The notes below the pieces were generated by a model that was not told where the DNA came from, did no database searches, and worked only from the letters and a program-made list of their open reading frames with translations. Shown one piece after another: positions 55,650-64,000 of a stretch of 64,000 nt of DNA (the first letter of the stretch is position 1; every line of letters starts with the position of its first letter). This stretch comes from Micropterix aruncella (Eukaryota; Arthropoda; Insecta; Lepidoptera; Micropterigidae). Where the stretch lies: contig OX155961.1 of assembly GCA_944548615.1 (NCBI GenBank), forward strand, positions 15,046,550-15,110,549. Reading direction: 5' to 3'. The translations under genes and the position numbers were made by a program.

Positions 55650-56475
55650 CGTTCGTTAACGTGTCCAGGCCAGGTTAGGACACTTCCGTTCGGCTATACA
55701 GGCCAAACGTATGCGGCCTGGATGTCCTTGTCGTTCGCCTCTTGTAGGTCCTGCTGTGTTATGGGGGTTGACAACTGCAGGCAGAAGTGCCGGGCCTTGC
55801 CCAACCAGAACTGGTTGGGCGAAATAGGAGGTTATCTTCATCCGGCAGCGTTCCACAGTCGCATATTGGGTTCTCTGTGTAGCCCCAGCGGGTGAGATTG
55901 GTTCGGCATCCTGTCATAGCTACCCTCAGTCTGATGAGACTATAGCAGGTGGTATAAGGTAGATGGAACCCCTCTGCTATTCTTCCTTTACGTCTTCTCC
56001 AAGTCTTCTACAAGAAGGAGTGCCCTATTTCTAAGTGCCCGGCTAGGAGTGCGGAGAGATATTTTAGATAGTATTTCAGGACAATCAATCGAGCCATTTA
56101 AAATTCGTAGTAAAAGTGAGATTTCAGCTGTGTTTCTTTGCAAAGCCAATGGCAGCAAATGATGGCGGATACAACGAGAATAGTAGTCTGGATCACGTAT
56201 ACGACATTTATATTCTATGTAGTGCAGAAATTTTCTTTGGATGCATTCGCCCACCGTTGGGCATACGCCTCTCCAATCACTCTCCATCCGGATCGGTTGT
56301 CCGTTTCCCTCATCCAGACTGGTCCAGCTGTCTCCTTGATGTCATAAGGTTGTACTGTTCATCATGATTGGAGGTATTTAGCCCGATACCCGCCACGTCG
56401 GCCACACGTATTGGCGAGCTCCACACTTTCAGGAAAATATTTCCATTTCCTAGGCTTGTGGCAACCTGCCTAGGA
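55650..56475 (-). mobile_element. LINE remnants: RT C-termini and a 3' UTR, minus strand
   Basis: Two pieces sit together. 56240-56475 is the LINE 3' UTR shared with 30590-30895. 55650-56240 carries RT C-terminal coding words. They appear to come from different elements, joined near 56240. Confidence 0.6.
55660..56240 (-). pseudogene. RT C-terminal coding remnants
   Basis: The minus strand between 55990 and 56230 keeps an open frame with SLLLRILNGSIDCPEILSKI and a following TPSRALRNR block, a jockey-type C-terminal region. Further downstream on that strand (55660-55940), in broken frames, comes a CDCGTLPDE-like zinc-knuckle segment. The latter is typical of the very end of some jockey/R1-type ORF2 proteins. 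No catalytic core. Frame breaks make it nonfunctional. Confidence 0.6.
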
Positions 56476-56689
56476 ATATAATATAATACAATAAAATATT
56501 ATAATATAATTAAATACAATACAATACAATGCAATGCAATTCGTAGGCGCAGAAGGGTTGCCAAAATGTACTATGGAGGTGAGCTATCTAATACCATATA
56601 TAATCAATGGTTTAATACGGCACCGCTTATTTTTTTTAAATCGCATGCTGAACCCCCTAAACCACCTTTCAACCCCCCCCCCCCCCACT
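56476..56689. other. Spacer with 'aatac' repeats
   Basis: A run of 'acaatacaatacaatgc' words at 56510-56540 may be another LINE tail. A (C)n run lies at 56667-56688. Confidence 0.4.
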
Positions 56690-56888
56690 AACGCGCTCGT
56701 CGCTATGACGAGCGCGCGGTGGACCGATTTCAACCACAACTTTTCAACTCTTGCGCTGACCAAATGATGCCTGCATGCCGAATTTTAGCTCAATCAGATG
56801 AACCTTTCGGCGCTATCGTGGAGGAATACACACAGACACACACATACAAAAGTGCGTCTGCAATAATTTCCTTGCCAGGAGAGTAAAA
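56690..56888 (+). repeat. Family F repeat copy
   Basis: From 'gcgcgcggtggaccgatttc' to 'tttccttgccaggagagtaa'. The CTCF-like core has decayed here. Confidence 0.65.
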
Positions 56889-57801
56889 ACAATGTTGTCG
56901 GATTCGATCGACTCCCTGGGAATTCCGCGTTTGTAATTTATCGTTGAGCATCGCCGCAACCAGCGGGTATTCGTGACAATATTTGCCTCGTAAAAAAGAC
57001 TGAAGATATCAAGAAAGCAGGCGAGTAGCTATAATTAATATGTCAAGATTGGGCCGTGGATAAAGTAACGGAGCAGAAGGCTTCGCATCACCCCAACTAA
57101 TGGCCCACTATTAAACAGCACTCAAAGTAATCCGCCGCTCCGGTCGCCTCCACCAGTCGGTAGATATGGTTTGCTTGCGTCTCTATCGCGGAGAATCAAA
57201 ATATTTAATAAACTTGCTAGATGCGAGGCAAGCAGTAGTAATTACATTAAAATTACATACATAGGTACATGTTAATAACGGACAGTGATAACTTTAAATA
57301 CAATAGCTTTAAATACATTAGTGCTTAGATATACGTTTCATACATGCTCATATGCATGCCGACGACGCCCCAAATCTGTGGAGGGGGAAGGGGCAAACAG
57401 GGGCGCCAAATTCATGTTTGATAAAAAAATTGTTTCACTAAAGCGCCTAGCATCCAGGGCGCGTCGTACTACCGATTCTTCGTTGTAATTTGGAACGCAT
57501 CCCAAGTAGAACGCGTGTGTAGTGTGTGTAATGGTCTCTGTAAGGGGAATTCCCGTCGCGCCTAAAACGATTCCTCCCACAGACAGAAGGGGACGGGGCT
57601 ACACGAGCGGAGTCGAATAAACCCTAATGGCCGAACATCGCTCTTTAATGTGGCTCATTATGTGTGATTCGTGTAGGTTTTACTTGTCTTTCAAACGTGT
57701 CACTATAATTATTAGTTGGCGTGGTAATAAATTATTTCGCGGAAAGGAAAGCTCGACGTGTAAAGCTGTAGCAATATTTAATAGTAAAATTTGCAGGGAT
57801 C
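56889..57801. other. Low-copy sequence, no gene assigned
   Basis: GC-richer stretches at 57050-57190 and 57350-57680 have no partner in the window. Short overlapping open frames on both strands lack recognisable motifs. Confidence 0.3.
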
Positions 57802-57804
57802 TAA

Positions 57805-58135
57805 GGGGCTCTCTAGACGATCAAGCATGCTTGTCAATCATCGCGTCGCGGGCTGGGAGAAGATCGTAAAAAGCAGGAAATATGCAAATAATTTTTCAAA
57901 TATTTACCAAAAATGCCTAATTTTGTAGTTTTATACCAGGGAGTCACGTCATTCATCAATCAATTACGTCTAATTAACGTGACCCCCTGTTATAAACTAA
58001 AAAATAATACATTTTTGGTAAATATAAAAAAAATGCGTACATAAAAAAATTAAATTGCAAATCCTACGGTTTACGAATTCTTCCCAGCCCGAGACGCGAT
58101 GCTTGACAAGCATACTTGATCATCTAGAGAGCCCC
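57805..58135. mobile_element. Harbinger-type MITE, copy 1
   Basis: Long inverted repeats (about 145 bp each arm) start GGGGCTCTCTAGACGATCAA and end in the inverse. The 3-bp flanks are TAA (57802-57804) and TTA (58136-58138). The unpaired centre reads 'cattcatcaatcaattacg'. The TWA target and long G-rich-ended TIRs fit PIF/Harbinger. Confidence 0.78.
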
Positions 58136-58138
58136 TTA

Positions 58139-58442
58139 GGGGCTCAAGCATGCTTGTGAAGCAGCGCGTCGCGGGCTGGGAAGGGATCGTAAACCGCAGG
58201 AAATATGCAAATATATTTTTTTTTATATTTACCAAAAATGCCTAATTTTGTAGTGTATACTAGGGAGTCACGTTAATTAGACGTAATTGATTGATGAATG
58301 ACGTGACTCCCTGGTATAAAACTACAAAATTAGGCATTTTTGGTAAATATTTTAAAAAATATTTGGTATTTCCTGTGGTTTGCGATCCCCTCCCTGCCCG
58401 ACGCGAAGCTTGTCAAGCACGCTTGATCGTCTAGAGAGCCCC
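58139..58442. mobile_element. Harbinger-type MITE, copy 2, opposite orientation
   Basis: Same inverted repeats, with a 10-base loss near its left end, flanked by TTA (shared with copy 1) and TAA (58443-58445). Its centre is the reverse complement of the centre of copy 1. Confidence 0.78.
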
Positions 58443-58445
58443 TAA

Positions 58446-58907
58446 GGATTGAAGGATTGAAGGATTAAGGATTATTGTACAGTCTGGCTAGTGCGTTGTC
58501 TATTGGCTATTGGCTGTGTGTATTCTACAATAAAACACATAAGGAAAGTTACACGAAAGGAAAAAATATAAGAAAATAGTTAATGAAGAGTGCAAATTTA
58601 TTTATGGGTTCTTCCACGGTGACATAAAATTCATACCCAGTATTTTTTTTGTGAGTTTTTAAAATCATTAATCTCGAATTTAAAGGAAAGGGAACGCCGA
58701 TGCCAAGTATTTACCCCGGCTTCTGAAATTCGTAGATCATAATGACAAAGGGCACATTTTTATCCTTATTCTTATATACATAAAATGCAACGTCTGTCTA
58801 TCTCTCTGACTGTGTGGTGATAACTCGAGAATCATTGGACTGATATCGATCAGATTTATTTTTATGTGTACCTTGCATATTCCAATTCAGGATCATTTTC
58901 TCTAAAT
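58446..58907. other. Unassigned; short 'ggattgaa' tandem words
   Basis: 'ggattgaaggattgaagg' repeats at 58446-58470 adjoin the MITE. The rest is AT-rich. Confidence 0.4.
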
Positions 58908-59330
58908 CAGTGTTTTTCAACCAGTGTTGAGGGGTCTTGAAGTGACTCCCGGGGGTCGCAGGCTATCTAAACATAAAAATCGAAAATATTACAAAATCTT
59001 TATTATATAATATGCAAACATTTACAGCTTTGGAAGAGAAACATATTTATTATGTGGGTTTTGAGATTTCTTTTACAAAACTTTCTGTTGATCTACGGTG
59101 GAAACAGTTAAGTACAGCCTCGAATATGAAAAACAGTTCATATTAATGTGGTTTTTGCAATGGTTTTTACAAAAAATAATCTATATTGAATGCTTATAGT
59201 TACAGCTATGGAAGAGAATAAGGAAAGGGGGGGGGGGTCGAGAAAACTAAGTTCCAGAGTTTAAGGGGTTCTGTTAGAGTTTTTTTTACCTAAAAGGGGC
59301 TCACGATCTAAAAAATGTTAAAAAGGGCTT
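58908..59330 (+). mobile_element. hAT-like element, left end only
   Basis: Starts CAGTGTTTTTCAACCAGTGT followed by 'gaggggtcttgaagtgac', a typical non-autonomous hAT terminus. The right end was not found; later sequence contains a (G)n run at 59228-59237. Confidence 0.5.
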
Positions 59331-59455
59331 TTTTACAGTATGAACATTTTTATTTATAAAACGTTCCCTAAGAATTACATTTAAATAAAACAAATAATTG
59401 TAAGTTCTATCCATAATTCTGAAGGCATACTGATAATTATAAATACAAATCGCAC

Positions 59456-59525
59456 CGCAACTTGTTGAGATACTATTAGTGTCGGACGCTAGGTGCCGTC
59501 CGGCGTTATGGGACGTTCCCCTATA
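59456..59525. mobile_element. Family J MITE, right-half copy
   Basis: 'cttgttgagatactattagt' to 'tgggacgttcccctata' matches 17112-17178 with a few substitutions. The left half is absent. Confidence 0.75.
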
Positions 59526-60555
59526 CTCGAATTCAAATGCGTGTATCTTTTTCAATATTTTGGAGTCAAAAAAGGCAATATTTTGCCCTTTTTTCTATTA
59601 AATCGCTTTTAAGTGCGAATGCTAATATGATGGCAACACAAGCTTTCTTTAAATTTTCACTTTTCGCTGGCTCACGTCCCAGTCTAGAGTGAATGAAATA
59701 TATCGCCGTACTGACGCGATTCGTGTCGAACGTGTCGTATCCACTTGCGATCCTGAATATCACGATCACAATACAAATATCGCGATAAATATCGAACGTG
59801 AAGCATTCGCCATATTTCGCATCGCCGCTGATTCGCAAATATGCGCTCCTATCGCGGCTAAATATCCAGCGGCATCCACGCCCGCCTCTCCGTAATGGAT
59901 ATTTCGCATTTGTGCTTTTCGTCGTTTTATGTGTTTCAGGCACATCGCAGGCACTTACCCTGCGATCCGCTCTCTGTTTTGTCTCTAAAGTGTTCGCCGA
60001 AACAGCTAGCAAATGGATTGATTGGAGCAATTTGCCGTCACAAAGGCCGTCAAAATTGCATTAAAAGCACGGCAACCATGGTACCCCACTCAGCGGCAGG
60101 GCGAATCGTCTATGCGTTCGGATTATTCTTTCGAATGGGAACACGACGGCATAAACGCAAAGCCAACTATTTTTTTATTTGAAAATAACTGTTTTAAACT
60201 ATTTTAAATATATTTTCCAATAACATGAAATCAATAATTTATTTGTGTTGATAATTTGCTAATTTCTCAAATACTAGATCTTGTAGTCACGCAGATTTTA
60301 TTCGCACGCAGATATATATTTTTTAATGTAGATTGTTTGCGCTGCAAATATACGTATAAAGGTGCTCCCTCACCAGGAGCAATCGCCTGTAATGTAACAT
60401 TTTAGATTCGATTTTGAGCATTACGTTACAATTCTGCCTCCCTGACTGACGAGCATTTGCCTGTAATCCGGGCTACACACGATGAGGCCCGGCCGGACGG
60501 ATCTAGACTAAAGTGTTTCTAGAAGTGTCATGGCGGATGGGTCTTGTTCGGGGTC
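59526..60555. other. Low-copy sequence with 'tcgcga'-rich block
   Basis: Around 59690-60150 the sequence is GC-balanced, has no partner in the window and repeats 'tcgc', 'atatcgcgat' and 'atatttcgc' words. Overlapping open frames occur in five frames, which reflects low stop density, and none has a recognisable motif. Possibly host unique DNA. Confidence 0.35.
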
Positions 60556-61190
60556 TTAAGGCGACATGAGACCTCAGAAAAATATCCGAAATGGGCGGAC
60601 ACCCGAAAAAATAGGCGGATTCAATTTTGTAGGGTTTGATCAATAAAAATCCAGCGTTAACAAAGCGTCAATCGCAGATTCCACGTCTGCTAGCGCCGGG
60701 AACCAGACGCATACTAAACGGTCAATCACAGCGCTAGCACAGAAAAACTATCTTTACGCAGTGGTGGTATAAGGGTGTTAATGGCAAAGCAATTTAGTGT
60801 AACTCTCAGAGCGCTCTCGCGTTTTAATTAATTGTAAAAAATGTAAAAAAAATAGTGTAACTCTCAGAGTGCTCTCGCGTTTTAATTAATTGTAAAAAAT
60901 GTAAAAAATGTGGCTAAGTGCTGCCCTAGAAAATTAAGTAGTCAATATAATGAAATTATAATAAAACACACTCACCACTTACATTGTAGGAGTAAACGCG
61001 CCTGAAAGTTTTCGAAGTCAGTTTAAAGCCCTAATGTCCAAGAGAATGAGCAACTTGTCCAAATTTTAAATTGGTTCCTTATCGAGGGATTCACTTAGAA
61101 ACTTTTTTTTATTAATGCTTATATTTTTCAAAAAACTCACATATCAAAATTCCTCAGATATGGTCGTTCCCAGGTATCATGTCGCCTTAA
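60556..61190. mobile_element. TTAA-flanked TIR element
   Basis: TTAA at 60556-60559 and 61187-61190 borders inverted ends GGCGACATGAGACCT and (inverted right) GGCGACATGATACCT, 14 of 15 identical. No ORF. TTAA targets suggest piggyBac-type mobilisation, although the usual CCC start is lacking. It includes a 57-bp tandem duplication (60795-60908). Confidence 0.65.
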
Positions 61191-62282
61191 CTAAGAATGG
61201 TCTAAATCGAGCAGTCTTCGTCTGACAGCAATGTAGCTCTTGTTTATCTCGTGATTTCGAAGATTTTTTGTTGCAAGTTCATAGATGTTTACTCAGCATT
61301 GGCTTCTAAATCAAAGAAAGGACGATGAGTGCCGATTATCGCAAGTAATTGTTAATTAATATCTATATTTTCCCCTGAAAATCCTGTGTCAATATGTTCA
61401 TATGTTATGATTAATAACCTTTTATATATGTTTATCAGTGTATATTGTATAGTAAAAAACCTTGTATATTTGTATATTTTAAAACAAACGAAGAGGTGGC
61501 GACAATCAGCGTGCGGTGACGATTACCAAGGCGGTCGGGCAAGTGAGTTACCGAGGTGTTATTAGAACCCCGCTTTGGAACGGCCATAGACAAAACGGAA
61601 AATTGTAAGATTTAAGACCTGGTCTTAATTTTGATAAAACGGAATACGAACAAAATAACGAAGGTGCTTAAGTTCCTAATTTTTAACACCAGCTTAGTTT
61701 AAGCCTGCGAGAAACGGAATACGGGTCATTGGGTGTTAAATATTATTACATAAGTACCTACGCGGAGGACAAGGGAAATGCTCGATCGGAAAATTAAAGA
61801 AATAGAATAGAGATATTTACATAGAAAAGTCAGTGAAAAGTTCAAAAATGTTTTTGCTCATATTATGTATATTCTCACCCAATTTAAACAATCTAACACA
61901 TTATCAGATCTCATAGGTACATATAGTTAAAACGTGTGTAAATATACCTTATTTTAATTATGTGATGTGTTGATTTGACGCCTCTGACCCCCCCCCCCCC
62001 CTACCACCCTCCCTTCCACACTAAATTAACTACCACAATTTCCAAAGATAGCCTGAAAGAAACTGGATTTTTCCTTATTGCTATCGAATGTTCTGGTGCT
62101 ATCACGAAAATCTCAATAGCTACTAGGTGCATATCGACCTCTGGATCTTCTTGAATGATCACTTCTCGATCGCTTTGTGTGGTACGCCCGCCTATAATAG
62201 AAATGGAGCTGTGAGGTGTGTAGTCGCCTCTCTTTGACGCCCGCACGTCGAATTACAGCACTAAGCTTAAATGCATACTAAA
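61191..62282. other. Unassigned; possible old LTR-element leader
   Basis: At 61495 'ggtggcgacaatcag' resembles a Gypsy-type primer-binding region and is followed by a purine-rich leader with repeated 'aaacggaatacg' words (61655-61730). No LTR pair or gag was found. A (C)n run lies at 61988-62001. Confidence 0.25.
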
Positions 62283-62400
62283 CTAATTTAGCGCAATCCA
62301 ATTTGGATCATAGACAAGCGCCTGCCGCGGCGCTGAGAACTCTCGCCTCGGTTCGACTCCCAGGCGTGGAAAAAAGTATCTTTCGAGAAAAATAAATATT
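62283..62400 (+). other. tRNA-like repeat head with a B-box
   Basis: GGTTCGACTCC (62350-62360) is a perfect Pol III B-box, within CGCCT...AGGCG pairing. Upstream 'gcgcctgccgcggcgctgag' does not give a clear A-box or cloverleaf. Likely a tRNA-derived SINE head or a decayed pseudo-tRNA. Confidence 0.3.
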
Positions 62401-62682
62401 AAAAGTTCAAATTTCCGCTGAAGCCGCGACGATAGGCGCTGCTCGGTCGCGACTTGTTTTTTCTTGCTTTTCTACCCAACCTTATGTTCAACGCACGTAG
62501 TTTATGCTTGCTTTCAAACTTCTATCTTTCTTCGAGATAAAGCGTTCATTATTTGCGACTATCGCCTAAAAGTACATGTACCTAAACATAAGTAAAACAT
62601 GCAGGCTATTAGTAGTTCTATTTACACTATGGTGACAGCCCCGGATCTACGATTTTTCCGAGCCTGGGCAATAACTTGACAA

Positions 62683-62845
62683 TGGGCTCGATTGCGTTTC
62701 TCTTGAACTAAAATCGGAGGTTAGTTCATGTGAACGAGAGAGGAGTACGTCAGAACGGAAATCGACGATAGTTCATTTCATATTCCGTTCTAATGTATCG
62801 CTCTGTCTCGTTCGGTTGAAGTAAGTTCCTATTTTCCCATCCCAC
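62683..62845. mobile_element. Family C MITE, short
   Basis: Left end 'gggctcgattgcgtttctct'; the middle is largely deleted; the right arm is 'attccgttctaatgtatcgc' to 'cgttcggttgaa'. Confidence 0.6.
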
Positions 62846-63060
62846 CCAGGATTGGGTGGGATGGGATTTGTTTTGTGTTTTTTTATTTAATAGTGTTAAT
62901 ATCAGTATCAATTTATTTATTCAGAATATACAATAAAAGCATGTAATAATCACTTAAAACTAGTTAATATATTGACTTAAAATTAATCAAATAGAATATT
63001 AATTTGATTTTAACAATATTAATATTAAACACCAGAAGAACTACAATAGGAGAAAGAAAA

Positions 63061-63340
63061 GTTCATACGATCACATGTTAGGTAGCTACTAAACTACAGT
63101 GTAGATAAATTGAAAAAAAAATAACTTTTTCCAAATAGATAGATAAATAGATAGATAGATAGGTACATATACAAGATAAATAATTGTCAAAAAATATATA
63201 TATAAAAATATTAAATAAGTTCATACGATAACATGTTATGTAGATACTAAATTAGAGTGTAGATAAATTGAAAAAAAAAACGAACTATTTCTAAATAGAT
63301 ATGTCATATACAAGATAAATAATTGACAACAATATTATTA
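63061..63340. repeat. Direct duplication, 158-bp period
   Basis: 'gttcatacgatcacatgtta ' (63061) recurs as 'gttcatacgataacatgtta' (63219), and the match continues through 'gtgtagataaattgaaaaaa' and 'atacaagataaataattg' in both units. Confidence 0.7.
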
Positions 63341-63437
63341 GTCAACTAGGTAGGTACTTTATAGAAAAATAATCAAGTAAAGCAATAAAAAGTATCAAAA
63401 CATTTTTTTTAATCCATCATGTCACTTTATCAGTCTA

Positions 63438-63863
63438 CTAGCTGACCCGTGCCCACTTCGTTGGGCGGTAAAACTTTTTACTTGTGATGAAATTATGAGT
63501 GTGGTTTGGTTAGTAGTGAGTGCTATGATTTATTTCCTGACTGCCAAAAGAAGGGTTATATTTTTACTGCATATGTATGTATGTATTTGCATGCCAATTT
63601 GACTATATTACCGTTATTTGTGAGTGTCTTCTTGTGAGTGTCTTATTTGTGAGTGTCTTATCTATTTAACCATTTATGCAGTAAAAGTGAAATTATATCC
63701 AGTAAATGGGAAAAGTCTTTTGTTTTAAACACTTGAGACGATATATTTACTTATTTTAATGATAATTCATAATTGTTGATAATATGACCAATAAACATTA
63801 CCTAGCGATTTAAATTATTTTTTTAATTTGAAAAATTACTTTTTGTGACTTAAATATAAAAGT
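63438..63863 (-). mobile_element. Helitron 3' half, broken by family A
   Basis: On the minus strand it ends GGGCACGGGTCAGCTAG with the hairpin GCCCA/TGGGC. It matches 31870-32281 back to 'cttttatatttaagtcac', where family A sequence begins. Confidence 0.8.
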
Positions 63864-64000
63864 TTGCTGGTTAGCCGCTCCGTGGAGTGCACAGTCGATT
63901 GGCTTACGCCGCACGGTGTGCAGACCGTCCAGGAGCGCCAGAGGATTGATTCCTGGGGGAAACTGACCATAAGGCCAGAGTCCTACCCAGGCTCGCACTT
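63864..64000 (+). mobile_element. Family A copy 11, runs off the window
   Basis: Enters the family near its middle ('gagtgcacagtcgattggct', 'cgtccaggagcgccaga', 'ctacccaggctcgcactt') and is close to the 25.7 kb and 50.6 kb copies. It is probably a 5'-truncated insertion in the Helitron. Confidence 0.75.

Noticed and set aside
59566..60182. Cluster of overlapping frames up to 154 codons
   Set aside because: Open in many frames at once because of low stop density; no domain or splice support.
61490..61760. LTR-retrotransposon leader with primer-binding site
   Set aside because: Only a short TGGCGAC-like word; no LTR pair, gag or pol nearby, so left as unassigned.

Overview
This window is eukaryotic, AT-rich, intergenic or intronic DNA made mostly of transposable-element (TE) remnants. 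I found no convincing complete host gene, no rRNA or tRNA gene, no CRISPR and no bacterial feature. The TE mix points to an insect, most likely a moth or butterfly (Lepidoptera). The clues are short Helitrons starting TC-TACTAATATTATAAA and ending in a small hairpin plus CTAG, RTE-type and jockey/CR1-type non-LTR retrotransposons with simple-repeat tails, a 'gacttcaaaaa...gaggaggttatcaa' repeat, and a mariner relative. The lineage call rests on recollection of these families, not on a search.

Layout. 1-7 kb: a solo LTR (1149-1801, 4-bp duplication CATA), dispersed repeats, and a 5'-truncated LINE that keeps the end of its ORF1 and its 3' end but no ORF2. 7.3-10.9 kb: a cluster of GC-rich 'family A' copies, then a short candidate host exon near 9.9 kb. 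11-17 kb: a LINE 3' fragment, tandem family C MITEs, a 951-bp DD41D mariner with matching terminal repeats, and a nested inverted-repeat MITE. 17.8-21.5 kb: stacked insertions with readable target-site duplications (Helitron, family A, two RTE copies). 22-27 kb: more family A, a minisatellite-bearing Helitron and family D repeats. 27.2-34.3 kb: Helitrons, one split by a LINE fragment that still encodes a CCHC knuckle and restriction-like endonuclease, plus several reverse-transcriptase remnants. 35-41 kb: a (CT)n tract and a 5'-truncated LINE with intact RT motifs (37765-39312). 44.8-45.9 kb: a 1,071-bp apparently perfect palindrome inside a TA tract. 46-50 kb: a long-TIR MITE, a hAT remnant with 8-bp duplications and G-rich tracts, and the second solo LTR (49712-50314, AGTC). 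50-64 kb: family A with 14-bp duplications, LINE remnants, two head-to-head Harbinger-type MITEs, a TTAA-flanked TIR element, and a Helitron broken by family A at the right edge.

No pathway or operon is present. The relations that matter are stratigraphic: which element sits inside which, and which non-autonomous families imply autonomous partners elsewhere. The strongest candidate for something undescribed is family A: at least a dozen GC-rich, non-coding, hairpin-rich copies of about 0.6-0.7 kb, four of them flanked by 13-15-bp target-site duplications. It looks like a SINE or other non-autonomous retroelement mobilised by target-primed reverse transcription.
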